NCBI RefSeq assembly: GCF_015207035.1
Contig: NZ_JADEXQ010000044.1
Coordinates: 1 to 48,361 of the forward strand
Length of the DNA: 48,361 nt
Origin: Romeriopsis navalis LEGE 11480
GTDB taxonomy: Bacteria > Cyanobacteriota > Cyanobacteriia > Leptolyngbyales > Leptolyngbyaceae
Direction: 5' to 3'
Positions 33,623 to 44,214 of this stretch are shown here, in pieces. Within the stretch, counting starts at the first letter, position 1. Each line of letters begins with the position of its first letter. The notes beneath the pieces are model-generated. The model had not been told where the DNA came from. It did no database searches and worked only from the letters and a program-made list of their open reading frames with translations. Made by a program: the position numbers and the translations under genes.

Positions 33623-35389
33623 CTATTCGGCAACCCGTAACTCGTGAATATTCCAAGTAATCCCACCGGATTCGGGATAGCGCACGCCTTCAACCTTATT
33701 GCGGCCCACGGCCATGATGCGCTCCACTACGAGGGGAATCCAAGGCAACTGCTCCTGGCCAATTTGCTGGACCTTGCCGTAGATTTCACGGCGTTTGGCA
33801 TCGTCGAGTTCCGTTGCCCCTTGAGTATAAAGCCGCCCCATTTCCTTTTCCCAGTCGGAAACCTGCTGACCTTCTAGCATCTTGGTGCCGCCTTCGGCTC
33901 GCTGGTTAAACCCGTGGGATGCCCCGTCCGGCTGCCAGACATGGGATAAGTAATGCGGCTCAGGGCCACTGCCAAAGGCCAGTAGATAAGCCTGCCAATC
34001 GTAGGTATTGCCAATTTTCTCAATCAGGGTATTGAAGTTAATCGGGTTGAGATTGACTTTGATCCCGATGTCCGCCAAGTCCTGCTTGATCTGCGCAATC
34101 AGGGAGACGCGCAACGTATTCGAGGAGTTGGTCATCAGCGTGAACTCGACCGGATTACCCGCGCTATCTTCTAGCTGGCTACCGTTGTACTTGAAGCCCG
34201 CATCTGTGAGGAGTTTTTTCGCTTTCTCCGGGTCATAGTCGTATACCTTCAATCCCTGTTCCGGCGATAGCGAGTAGGGACTCCGGGTACTAATAAACGA
34301 ATTAATCAACACCCCCAAACCCCGGTAGGAGTTGGTGTTCATTTTGTTGCGATCGATCGCATAGGCCACGGCCTGACGGAATGCGGTGTTGTTAAACCAC
34401 TTCGATTTAATCGGATCAACCACAGGCTTACCATCCCGTTTGCCTTGGTTGAGGTTGAACGACATAAACGTCGTAACAGGACGGGCTTCCCCCATATAGA
34501 CCTTGAATTTGCCCCGCTTTTCTTCATTCTTCAGTAGCGGAAAATCTTCGGGACGCAGGGGCTCAATGATGTCGGATTCACCCGATCGAAACTTAATCAA
34601 TGTCGTATCGCGGTTATCCACCAACTTCCAAACTAACCGCTCGACATAGGGCTGTTTTTTGCCTTCCGCATCCTGACGCCAATAGTTGGGATTGCGGCGG
34701 AAGGTGACGCGCTGACCGCTAACGTACTCTTCGAGGGTGTACATCCCGTTGGTGATGACACTCTTGGGATCATCATTGGTGCTCCAAGTGCTAAGAAATA
34801 GCGGTTTACCATCACGATCTTTTTCGGTAATCGTCTTGGCCAATGCGTGCTGAGGCATAATGCCCAGGCTCATGGTGCGCAAGAAAGGCGCAAAGGGTTC
34901 CGGTGTGGTGAATTTGACCTGCTTTGGCCCAACTTTCTCCACCTTCGGCAGTTTGCGTTCTTTGCCAATGCGGAGAATATCCTGAATATCCGTCTGGATT
35001 TCAGGGTTGAGGTAAATGGAGTTGTAGGTGAAGACCACATCATCGACGGTCAGCGGCTCACCGTCAGACCATTTGAGATTATCTTTGAGCGTGAAGGTGA
35101 GGCTCTTTTTATCATCAGAGACTTCCCAGGACTCGGCGATCGCCGGTTCGATTTCGCTGGTTAGACCATCTTCCGTAATCAGTCCTTCGTAGGTATAGCC
35201 AAAAACATTCGGAGAGGAGTTATTCAGCGCATAGTTGAAAGTGCCGGGATCGCCGAGTTGACTTTCAATAATTTGGGAAACCTGCGCCGTTGGGTTGCGC
35301 AACTGATTGGGACTACAAGCCGACAGCCCCAAGACCAAAAGTAACCCTGCACAGAAAATGGCTAAATAGCGCCGCACCAAAACTACCAT
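33623..35389 (-). CDS. ABC transporter substrate-binding lipoprotein, family 5 (paralogue)
   Basis: 588 aa, clearly paralogous to the neighbouring gene (shared LKWSDGEPLTVDDVVFTYNS, EPFAPFLR, FRQAVAYAIDRNKMNTN, SPYSLSPEQGLKVYDYD). N-terminal lipoprotein signal with lipobox LSAC. Begins MVVLVRRYLAIFCAGLLLVL. The ligand is probably a peptide or metal chelate; the two copies may differ in specificity. A third copy survives only as a fragment at 24.64-24.75 kb. Confidence 0.92.
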   Translation of the reverse strand: MVVLVRRYLAIFCAGLLLVLGLSACSPNQLRNPTAQVSQIIESQLGDPGTFNYALNNSSPNVFGYTYEGLITEDGLTSEIEPAIAESWEVSDDKKSLTFTLKDNLKWSDGEPLTVDDVVFTYNSIYLNPEIQTDIQDILRIGKERKLPKVEKVGPKQVKFTTPEPFAPFLRTMSLGIMPQHALAKTITEKDRDGKPLFLSTWSTNDDPKSVITNGMYTLEEYVSGQRVTFRRNPNYWRQDAEGKKQPYVERLVWKLVDNRDTTLIKFRSGESDIIEPLRPEDFPLLKNEEKRGKFKVYMGEARPVTTFMSFNLNQGKRDGKPVVDPIKSKWFNNTAFRQAVAYAIDRNKMNTNSYRGLGVLINSFISTRSPYSLSPEQGLKVYDYDPEKAKKLLTDAGFKYNGSQLEDSAGNPVEFTLMTNSSNTLRVSLIAQIKQDLADIGIKVNLNPINFNTLIEKIGNTYDWQAYLLAFGSGPEPHYLSHVWQPDGASHGFNQRAEGGTKMLEGQQVSDWEKEMGRLYTQGATELDDAKRREIYGKVQQIGQEQLPWIPLVVERIMAVGRNKVEGVRYPESGGITWNIHELRVAE

Positions 35390-35531
35390 CCTTATTGCTA
35401 TCCCAGGTTGATTATTCTAAGCATGATAGCGAGATTAAGGCATCTTGGACTTTTTAGTTAGGCATGGGATAGCCCCATACACTCAACATCAGCAGCGACA
35501 GAGCATGTGAATACCATGCTGTCTGAGCAAT

Positions 35532-35791
35532 TTATTCATAGTGATAACGGCAAGAAACCACACTAATTTCGGCATCATTCACCTGATAGACCAAACGATG
35601 TTCATTGGTAATCCGACGTGACCAATAGCCACTTAGCTGATGTTTGAGCGGTTCTGGCTTGCCTAATCCAGTAAACGACGCACGATCGATATCTTTGAGT
35701 AGCGTGGTAATTTTGGCGAAGATTTTGCGATCGGTTTTATCCCAGTCAGTGAAGTCTATAAAAGGCCTCAGCTTGAAAGATGACTTTTCAT
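35532..35791 (-). pseudogene. YoeB/Txe-family toxin ORF without usable start (frameshifted)
   Basis: An uninterrupted frame encodes FTDWDKTDRKIF, ...GLGKPEPLKHQLSGYWSRRI, TNEHRLVYQV and SCRYHYE-stop, the YoeB/Txe mRNA-interferase pattern including the catalytic Glu/Arg/His region and C-terminal SCRYHY. The frame opens directly after the antitoxin's TGA, in the same frame, with no ATG, GTG or TTG. The expected ATG (35789-35791) is one base off: an AAAA run with one more A would give MKKSSFKLRPFIDF. Either a pseudogene, a homopolymer error, or expression by frameshift or readthrough. Confidence 0.75.
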
Positions 35792-35792
35792 T

Positions 35793-36017
35793 TCATGCAA
35801 ATTCTTCAAGATCAACTTCTGCTAAGTTATTTTGTTGCTCTACATCCTGAATTGCCTGAAGCAAGTGCTGACGGTTAGCCTCATTCGCCATCAAATAAGC
35901 AGTTTCATCCGCCTCAGAAATCACAATTTCAATTTCGCGATCGCCCCACAAGGCTCTGAGACTTTCAAGAAAGCGATCGTCAAGTTCATTCGCTTTGAGA
36001 CGATAGACGGATTGCAT
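35793..36017 (-). CDS. Antitoxin of a YoeB-type toxin-antitoxin pair
   Basis: 74 aa, acidic C-terminus (VEQQNNLAEVDLEEFA). Ends at the position where the YoeB-like toxin frame opens, the typical antitoxin-first order. The N-terminal half (MQSVYRLKANELDDRFLESLRALWGDREIEIVIS) is the likely DNA-binding/dimer part, and ANRQHLLQAI is the common helix of Phd/YefM-like partners. Assignment rests on position and general pattern. Confidence 0.75.
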   Translation of the reverse strand: MQSVYRLKANELDDRFLESLRALWGDREIEIVISEADETAYLMANEANRQHLLQAIQDVEQQNNLAEVDLEEFA

Positions 36018-36071
36018 GGGCCAGATTGGTCGAACGTAAAGGTGCCTACATGCTAACAGTTTTCCGCAAAA

Positions 36072-36100
36072 GCCTCCGGTACCAAGACGATACCAGAGGC
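36072..36100 (-). terminator. acs terminator
   Basis: GCCTCCGGT (36072-36080) / ACCAGAGGC (36092-36100), one mismatch, 11-base loop. On the minus strand TTTTG follows. It lies 31 bases past the acs stop. Confidence 0.7.
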
Positions 36101-36130
36101 GGAGTTAACTATGCTGTTTGCAGAACCCGG

Positions 36131-38101
<1,971 letters not shown>

Positions 38102-38246
38102 GGGCTCTGTAGGTCGCTTTCAAAGTCTAGTTTGTCATTTTTGGCACAGTCGATCTGGCCACTGATTCAAAGATAGCGGCATATGGGATTTCGGCGCAGT
38201 GCATTAAGATTTTTGTTACGTAGACTGAATTGAAAGCTCTCAAAAA

Positions 38247-38269
38247 AGATAGATAGATAGATAGATAGA
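38247..38269. repeat. (GATA)n microsatellite
   Basis: AGAT/GATA units repeated more than five times without error (38247-38269), 146 bases upstream of acs. Prone to slippage. Confidence 0.9.
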
Positions 38270-38283
38270 ACGAGTCCCATTAT

Positions 38284-38608
38284 TTACCTCAACTGCTTAT
38301 TCATCGGAGGCTGATACTGCTTTATTAAATACTCTTCCAAAACATCACAGGTAATTGGGTCGTCAATAACCTTGGCATGAATATACGACGGACCAAATTG
38401 AATTGCTTCACCGAATCTGTCATGAGTCGGAATACGCTGTGCAAAACTTCCAGTCTTACCAAGTGTATAAAGGCACCCAAGAATCCACCGTTCGATAAGC
38501 AAAAATATAAAGTCCAGAAGTAGAACTCCATTGAATTTGCAAATTGAGCGGATATACATCAAACTCCACGAAACCTTGATTGGTGAGGGGCTATTTAGTT
38601 TTTTCCAT
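38284..38608 (-). pseudogene. Decayed GIY-YIG nuclease gene
   Basis: Reading two frames gives SGLYIFAYRTVDSWVPLYT, then GKTGSFAQRIPTHDRFGEA, followed by KVIDDP...LEEYLIKQYQPPMNKQLR-stop: GIY (GLYIF), YIG (LYTGKTG), R and E elements of a short GIY-YIG protein. Removing one T in ACTTGG (near 38458-38462) fuses the frames. Upstream, the same frame reaches an ATG at 38608 but meets TAG five codons in. So one frameshift and one possible nonsense codon. The downstream half alone remains open as a 92-codon frame. Not closely similar to the island's GIY-YIG protein. Confidence 0.7.
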
Positions 38609-38939
38609 CTGTAGACAAGACTTTCTATAGTTCTTCGGCACTAAAATTATAGGGTGGACTATATTTAATGCACACTCCGATACAGTTCTCCTAGTGCAGG
38701 ATCAACCGTTATATGAGGGATAAAAGTTCTTTGAATAGGCTTGACTCACCAACTCTTCACGCAGGTACAAGGGTCATTTGAATAGGATCATCTGCACAAT
38801 TTCTCTATGATGTAAGCAACTTCAAATCACTACTGCATCAATATGCCATCCCTTTTTCCTGGAATATAGCATTCCCTTTACCTGGATGGCCCCTACCTCG
38901 AACATCCTGAAATGTGGCCGGAAGTACATCATCGGCGAG
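38609..38939. other. Intergenic region with nested hairpin
   Basis: No supported gene. A nested inverted repeat, GCCATCC (38845-38851) / GGATGGC (38884-38890) enclosing GGAAT / ATTCC (38861-38865, 38871-38875), lies downstream of the duplicated membrane-protein gene and may act as its terminator, though no T run follows. Confidence 0.4.
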
Positions 38940-39509
38940 TTAGCGCGATCGCCACTTAATGATGTTTGAGACAATCCAAGCCACAACAAAACCAACGCCT
39001 CCGCCCACCACAAATGGACTGATCGGGAATCCAATCATCCCAGGCATTGCGAACAAAGCGGCCAGATCAAACCCAGATGGCTTTGGTACACCACGACTGC
39101 CCCAAGCCTGTGCGATCACCAAAAGTGTAAACCCAAAATAGAATATTCCAAATAACGGAATAAACAACCCATAGGGCCACTTGGATGCTTTAGGGCGAGA
39201 CGATTGGCGATTGGAACGACTTGACGCGCCCAGGGTTTTCACACCGGTCAAGAGACTAGCGACCGGGAACCCCAAGCATCCGCCCAGCAAAAATGGGCTG
39301 ATCGGAAACCCGACCATACCGGGCTGAGAAAACATAACAGCCAGATCAAACCAAAATGGCTTAGGTCCGCGCCCCCAAGAATCACCAAAAACCCAAAGGG
39401 TAAACTGCAAATACAACCCGCCAAACAGCAGCGTCAATAAGACCAACAGCAGGCCAAATAACCAGTCGGGCGATTTAGAAGATTTTGGACGCGGCAATTT
39501 ACGAGTCAA
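38940..39509 (-). CDS. Internally duplicated membrane protein
   Basis: 189 aa with two similar halves. Repeat 1: LFGLLLVLLTLLFGGLYLQF, then W-G-GPKPFWFDLAVMFSQPGMVGFPISPFLLGG. Repeat 2: YGLFIPLFGIFYFGFTLLVI, then W-G-VPKPSGFDLAALFAMPGMIGFPISPFVVGG. Each has two hydrophobic helices around a conserved PKPxxFDLA-F--PGM-GFPISPF loop. A basic Ser/Arg linker joins them (SRSNRQSSRPKASK). I know no named family. Likely four transmembrane segments. Function unknown. Confidence 0.75.
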   Translation of the reverse strand: MTRKLPRPKSSKSPDWLFGLLLVLLTLLFGGLYLQFTLWVFGDSWGRGPKPFWFDLAVMFSQPGMVGFPISPFLLGGCLGFPVASLLTGVKTLGASSRSNRQSSRPKASKWPYGLFIPLFGIFYFGFTLLVIAQAWGSRGVPKPSGFDLAALFAMPGMIGFPISPFVVGGGVGFVVAWIVSNIIKWRSR

Positions 39510-39788
39510 AATACTTACTGCATCTAATACATTCTCGTCTATGCATTAGGTTACCCACACCACTAGCTAGTCATCTCATCACAGCATATCTGAACCATTA
39601 TCCTCAGCCCAATTCTTCAATCTACAGACTCATCCGCTAGATACAGGATAAAGCCAGCGATTAGCCGCGATACCAGCCATTGACAAATATTTTCCGCCTA
39701 AAACGTAAACCGCTTGTAATATCCGAAGCTCCAGCAATTGATAGGCTAGAGGTGAGGAACTTCACCTGTTGATACGAGCTGTTCGCAC

Positions 39789-41009
39789 ATGAGTCTTTCT
39801 ACAGTTATTTTACTGGCATTAGGGGCTGGAGTAGTATTTGGGGCAGGTCTGCACGAATTTTTGCCGGGGGCCATTCCCAGTCTTGACCACTACATGCTCG
39901 ATCCATTGGGTCAGGCTTTTTTGCGGCTAATTCAGTTTGTGGTGGTGCCGATCGTCTTCGCTTCCCTAATTCTTGGCCTGACGCGCATCCAAAATGCGGC
40001 CCAAGTCGGTCGGCTCACCGCCAAACTGCTGTTCAGCTATGTGATCACCAGCGTAATTGCGGTCGGCTTAGGTCTGGGCTGCGCGATCGTCCTCCATCCC
40101 GGCGCGGGGATGACTGGCTTTGCAACAGCGGAACTGGCCAGTGCCGAACAATCACCCGACCTAATCACTTGGCTGGTGGAGCTGATTCCGACCAACCCGC
40201 TGGAAGCCCTGAGCACTAGCAACCTATTGCAGACCATTATTTCCGGCGCACTGATTGGCATTGGGATTCAACAGGCCGGGGAAAAGGGCAAGCCCTTTGT
40301 GGCATTTACAGAAAGCATTTACGTTATTAGCGAAAAAATTCTGTTTTTGATTTTGTACCTGGCTCCAGTCGGTGTATTTGCGCTGATGGCTTCGGTGATT
40401 GCGGAGCAGGGGATTGCACTACTGGGTAAGCTGCTGACTTATATGGTCGGGACTGTGATTGCGATCGGCATGATGACCGCCTTTTACGGCCTCTTGCTCG
40501 GATTGCTGAAAGCACGACCCATGGCATTCTTCCGCAGCTTTTTTCCCAGTTTATCTTTGGGCTTTGGGACCGCTAGCTCCAATGCGGCTTTACCGATCGC
40601 CCTAAATAATGCCCAGGATGACTATGGCATGTCCAGCACGATCGCCAGCTTTGCGATTCCATTGGGGACAGCACTAAAACGAGATGGAATGGCCGTGGGC
40701 CAAGCCTTTAATGCACTGTTTATCGCGCAGCTTTACGATATTGAACTGACGCCGAGTCTACTGCTGGCAGTGGCTTTAAGCACATTACTCGTGTCCTTTA
40801 GTACGGCTGGCGTACCAGGGGCCGGAATTGTGATGATGACAACGATCTTTACCGCTGCAGGTTTGCCCTTAGAAGGAGTGGCGATTTTGGCGGGGGTCGA
40901 TCGGTTAATGGATAGCTTCCACACCTTCCTAAATATCATCGGCAATGCCGCCAACGCCGCCATCCTAGAGCGCTGGGAGCCGGACCAAGCCGGTCATGAA
41001 ACTGCTTAG
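39789..41009 (+). CDS. Dicarboxylate/amino acid:cation symporter (copy 1)
   Basis: 406 aa DAACS (GltP/DctA) family, eight helices plus two re-entrant loops. Hairpin 1 carries GTASSNAALP (SSxxxLP), TM7 contains the GTALKRDGMAVGQAF region, hairpin 2 STAGVPGAG and TM8 ends with GVDRLMDSFHTFLNIIGNA (substrate Asp and Asn). Co-transports glutamate, aspartate or C4-dicarboxylates with H+ or Na+. A second copy follows after 36 bases on the same strand. Confidence 0.94.
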   Translation: MSLSTVILLALGAGVVFGAGLHEFLPGAIPSLDHYMLDPLGQAFLRLIQFVVVPIVFASLILGLTRIQNAAQVGRLTAKLLFSYVITSVIAVGLGLGCAIVLHPGAGMTGFATAELASAEQSPDLITWLVELIPTNPLEALSTSNLLQTIISGALIGIGIQQAGEKGKPFVAFTESIYVISEKILFLILYLAPVGVFALMASVIAEQGIALLGKLLTYMVGTVIAIGMMTAFYGLLLGLLKARPMAFFRSFFPSLSLGFGTASSNAALPIALNNAQDDYGMSSTIASFAIPLGTALKRDGMAVGQAFNALFIAQLYDIELTPSLLLAVALSTLLVSFSTAGVPGAGIVMMTTIFTAAGLPLEGVAILAGVDRLMDSFHTFLNIIGNAANAAILERWEPDQAGHETA

Positions 41010-41045
41010 CTCGAAATTTACTGACCCTATTTTTGCATTTGCTTT

Positions 41046-42287
41046 ATGTCTCTCTCAACGCTGATTTTCCTGGCTTTAGGTTTTGGGATTGCCTTTGGGG
41101 CGGGGTTGCATGAATTTTTCCCAGCTTGGGTCGGACCCACTGATCATTATCTGCTCGATCCCCTGGGCCAGATCTTTTTGCGGCTAATTCAGTTCGTTGT
41201 CGTACCTTTAGTCTTTTCGTCGCTGATTCTGGCTTTGACGCGGGTGAAAAATGCCGCTGAAGTGGGCCGTTATGCGGTGAAGCTGCTTGGCGGCTATGTC
41301 GTGACAACCACGATCGCCGTCGTCCTCGGTATGGGCACCGCGATCGTCCTCAAGTCTGGGGAAGGCATGGTCGGCATTGCCGCCAAATCGACCACCACCG
41401 CTGGACAAGCTCCCGATTTAATTGCTTGGCTCGTGAGTTTGATTCCCACGAACCCGCTCGAGGCACTGAGCACTAGCAATCTCCTCCAAACGATCCTATC
41501 CGCCGCATTGATTGGGATTGGGATGCAGCAGGCGGGGGATAAGGCGCAATCCTTTGCCGACTTTGTGTCTAGTGTCTATGAGATTAGCGAAAAGATTTTG
41601 ATCATTGTGCTGTACATTTCGCCCGTCGGCGTCTTTGCCCTGATGGCTTCAGTGATTGCCAATGCTGGATTTGGGGTGATTATTAATCTCTTTAGCTATG
41701 TGCTGGGCCACATTGTTGCGGTTGCTTTAATGATTGCCGTTTATACAATTTTATTGTTAGCTTTTAAGATCTCGCCCTGGCAATTTTTTAAGAGTTTTAC
41801 TTCGACTTATACCTTGGCCTTTGGCACCGCTAGCTCCAATGCGGCCTTGCCTGTCGCCATGCAGGAGGCACAGGATAACTACAAATTGCCCTTGCCGATC
41901 GCCAGTTTTGCGATCCCCCTCGGCACCGCCGTGAAGCGCGATGGCTCAGCCATTATGGAAGGGTTTAGCGCCATCTTCATCGCCCAACTATTTCAGATTC
42001 CGCTGACGGGGAGCTTGCTACTCTCAATTTTCTTGAGTACGTTGCTGGTTTCTTTTAGTACAGCCGGGGTACCGGGGTCAGGCTTGGTGATGATGACGAC
42101 GGTATTAACAGCTTCGGGGTTGCCGGTGGAAGGGGTGGCGATCGTCGCTGGGGTAAATCGTTTAGCAGACGGGTTTTGTACAATGCTGAATTTGATTGGG
42201 AATACGACCCATGCCGCATTACTAGCCAAGTGGGAAGGGTTAGAGATCGAAACTCTCGATCGTGCTCCAGTGGAAATTGAGGGTTAA
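41046..42287 (+). CDS. Dicarboxylate/amino acid:cation symporter (copy 2)
   Basis: 413 aa, paralogous to copy 1 throughout (LGQIFLRLIQFVVVPLVFSSLI, IPTNPLEALSTSNLLQTI, GTASSNAALP, STAGVPGSGLVMMT). TM8 reads GVNRLADGFCTMLNLIGNT: where copy 1 has the Asp in GVDR, this copy has Asn, and D/S in LMDSF is D/G, so substrate preference may differ. A tandem duplication, likely one transcript ending at the 42314 hairpin. Confidence 0.94.
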   Translation: MSLSTLIFLALGFGIAFGAGLHEFFPAWVGPTDHYLLDPLGQIFLRLIQFVVVPLVFSSLILALTRVKNAAEVGRYAVKLLGGYVVTTTIAVVLGMGTAIVLKSGEGMVGIAAKSTTTAGQAPDLIAWLVSLIPTNPLEALSTSNLLQTILSAALIGIGMQQAGDKAQSFADFVSSVYEISEKILIIVLYISPVGVFALMASVIANAGFGVIINLFSYVLGHIVAVALMIAVYTILLLAFKISPWQFFKSFTSTYTLAFGTASSNAALPVAMQEAQDNYKLPLPIASFAIPLGTAVKRDGSAIMEGFSAIFIAQLFQIPLTGSLLLSIFLSTLLVSFSTAGVPGSGLVMMTTVLTASGLPVEGVAIVAGVNRLADGFCTMLNLIGNTTHAALLAKWEGLEIETLDRAPVEIEG

Positions 42288-42313
42288 TCACACGACAAGC
42301 ACCATAGCAGAAA

Positions 42314-42338
42314 CGCTCCACCCTTAAAGGGTAGAGCG
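42314..42338. terminator. Hairpin between convergent symporter and SDR genes
   Basis: CGCTCCACCCTT (42314-42325) / AAGGGTAGAGCG (42327-42338), one mismatch, 27 bases after the symporter stop. No strong T run on the plus strand; on the minus strand GTTTC follows. Moderate evidence. Confidence 0.5.
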
Positions 42339-42365
42339 GATGGCTAGAATCCTAAAATAAACCGG

Positions 42366-43109
42366 TTATGCGGCATTCGGAAGCATCCCCGCAAACTGCT
42401 GTTCAATATCTTTAAGCGGCGTATGAACTGCGGAAAAGACTTGCTGCGCGATCGGGTCAGGGTAAACATGTTCAATTTGGTTTTCGACCGCGTTTAGCGT
42501 CAACTCCGCCACTTGAATCGGCGCAATTTTGTCCAAATCAATGCCAGCGGACATCGATGTATCAACTGGGCCAGGAAACACCCCAATGACCTGCGTATTT
42601 TGGGATGCCAGCTCAGCACGAGCGACTTGGGTAATCGAATGTAGTGCCGCCTTGGAGGCGCTGTAGGAAGAGAAGGCGGGAATCCCTACCACTGAAACGA
42701 TCGAGAGTAAATTCGCAATCGCACCACCCCCGTTAAGCTTCAGAATTGGCGCATAGGCGCGCATCATCGCGAGCGTACCAAAGTAATTGGTTTGCATTTC
42801 CCATTCCGCATTACCCACGGTTTCATCCGTAAAGAGTCCCCCCATTGAGGCAACCCCAGCGTTATTAATCAAGAGGTTTACGTCTTGGGTTTGCGGCACC
42901 GCCGTCGCAACCTGCTGAGCATTTGTGATGTCGAGGGCGATCGGGAAAACGCGATCCGGGGCAATTTTTACGACATCATGTAGCGATTCAATATTTCGGG
43001 CCGCCGCATAGACTTTCTGCGCGCCACTTTTGATCAGGGCTTCGACAAAGGCTTTACCAATACCGCGATTTGCACCGGTGACTAAAGCGATGGAATTTTG
43101 GACTTGCAT
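42366..43109 (-). CDS. Short-chain dehydrogenase/reductase
   Basis: 247 aa SDR of the classical type: cofactor motif TGANRGIGKA, NNAGV, catalytic Ser (SIVSVVG) and YSASKAA (Tyr/Lys). The AAARN after beta 2 points to NADP. Start at ATG 43109 (MQVQNSIALVTG) has GGAG eight bases upstream; an in-frame ATG two codons earlier is too close to it. Divergent from a LysR regulator that probably controls it. Substrate unknown. Confidence 0.9.
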   Translation of the reverse strand: MQVQNSIALVTGANRGIGKAFVEALIKSGAQKVYAAARNIESLHDVVKIAPDRVFPIALDITNAQQVATAVPQTQDVNLLINNAGVASMGGLFTDETVGNAEWEMQTNYFGTLAMMRAYAPILKLNGGGAIANLLSIVSVVGIPAFSSYSASKAALHSITQVARAELASQNTQVIGVFPGPVDTSMSAGIDLDKIAPIQVAELTLNAVENQIEHVYPDPIAQQVFSAVHTPLKDIEQQFAGMLPNAA

Positions 43110-43250
43110 GGTCATTGCTCCAAGTTGTTTAGGGATACGACGGAAAATCTCGACTGAACGCAATAAAACTCAAATTCAGCAGTGGTTTGAGCGGTTGATT
43201 ACTTGCGATATCCCTATGATGATTCATCCCTTTTGATTTGAGAAGACGGT

Positions 43251-43277
43251 AAATTAGAATACTATATATTCTAATTT
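43251..43277. promoter_or_regulatory. Perfect 11-bp inverted repeat, probable LysR operator
   Basis: AAATTAGAATA (43251-43261), spacer CTATA, TATTCTAATTT (43267-43277). Contains the T-N11-A layout of LysR sites several times over. It ends 13 bases before the LysR ATG and lies 142 bases from the SDR start, in the shared promoter region. Confidence 0.75.
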
Positions 43278-43290
43278 GGCATGAATAGAC

Positions 43291-44202
43291 ATGGATCGAC
43301 TGGATTGCATGCGGAGCTTTGTGCGGACGGTGGAAACGGGCAGTTTCTCGGCGGTGGCACGGGAAACGGCAACGACACAACCAACGATTAGTAAGCAAAT
43401 TGCTTGGTTGGAGCGTTATCTGGATGTACAACTTTTGAGCCGATCGACGCGCAGTCTACGGCTGACGGAAGCGGGCGCCCGGTTTTATGAGCATTGCCAA
43501 GAGATTTTAGAATCCGTATCGGCAGCGGAAGCCAGTGTTAGCCAGCGGCAAAATGCCTCCGGAAATCTGCAGGTGAGCTGTTCAGAAGCGTTTGCCAACT
43601 ATACGCTGATGCCAAGACTGGCAGGGTTTTTGGCACAGTATCCTGACATCACGATCGACCTCCGGCCAGCGGACCAATTTATTAATCTCGTAGAGGAAGG
43701 GATCGATCTAGCGATTCGGGTGGGGAAATTTCAAGATCCGGCCCTTGTGCATAAACTGGTGGGCAATTCACGTCGAATTGCTATAGCCACAAAATCCTAC
43801 TTAGAGCAGGCGGGCAGGCCCAAGACACCGCAAGATTTGATCAATCACAACTGCATTGTGTATTCCAATCTGTCCACCCTCAATGAGTGGGAATTTTCAG
43901 CGGCCAGCAAGGATGGAAAACGTAGTCCGATCGTAGTTAAGGTCAATGGGCGATTTCACAGTAGCGGCTCTTCAACCATTCGGCACGCGATCGAAGCGGG
44001 ATTGGGGATTGGGTTTGTTCCTTGCTGGCTATTTGGCGGGGTAATTCCAGATGATTTACAGGTAATACTCCAAGACTATCAACCCGAACCGATTCCGATT
44101 CGGGCAGTCTATCGGCGGGGGCGATTTGTACCCGGGAAAGTTCGGTGCTTTATTGAGTTTCTAACCAGTGAGTTTCAGCAAAACCAAATGCTATGTGGCT
44201 AG
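43291..44202 (+). CDS. LysR-family transcriptional regulator
   Basis: 303 aa. N-terminal winged HTH (MDRLDCMRSFVRTVETGSFSAVARE, TQPTISKQIAWLERYLDVQLLSR, LTEAGARFYEHC) and a C-terminal effector-binding domain of type 2 periplasmic-binding fold (DLRPADQFINLVEEGIDLAIRVG). Closest in style to CrgA-like LysR proteins. It is divergent from the SDR gene, the classical arrangement for a regulator and its target, with a perfect palindrome between them that would also allow autorepression. Confidence 0.92.
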   Translation: MDRLDCMRSFVRTVETGSFSAVARETATTQPTISKQIAWLERYLDVQLLSRSTRSLRLTEAGARFYEHCQEILESVSAAEASVSQRQNASGNLQVSCSEAFANYTLMPRLAGFLAQYPDITIDLRPADQFINLVEEGIDLAIRVGKFQDPALVHKLVGNSRRIAIATKSYLEQAGRPKTPQDLINHNCIVYSNLSTLNEWEFSAASKDGKRSPIVVKVNGRFHSSGSSTIRHAIEAGLGIGFVPCWLFGGVIPDDLQVILQDYQPEPIPIRAVYRRGRFVPGKVRCFIEFLTSEFQQNQMLCG

Positions 44203-44214
44203 AGTCTGAATCAT

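Noticed and set aside
38247-38269. Possible CRISPR-like repetition
   Set aside because: Simple GATA microsatellite; no spacers and no cas genes anywhere in the window.
38822-39034. 70-codon frame overlapping the duplicated membrane protein gene
   Set aside because: Overlaps a better-supported gene and shows no family resemblance.
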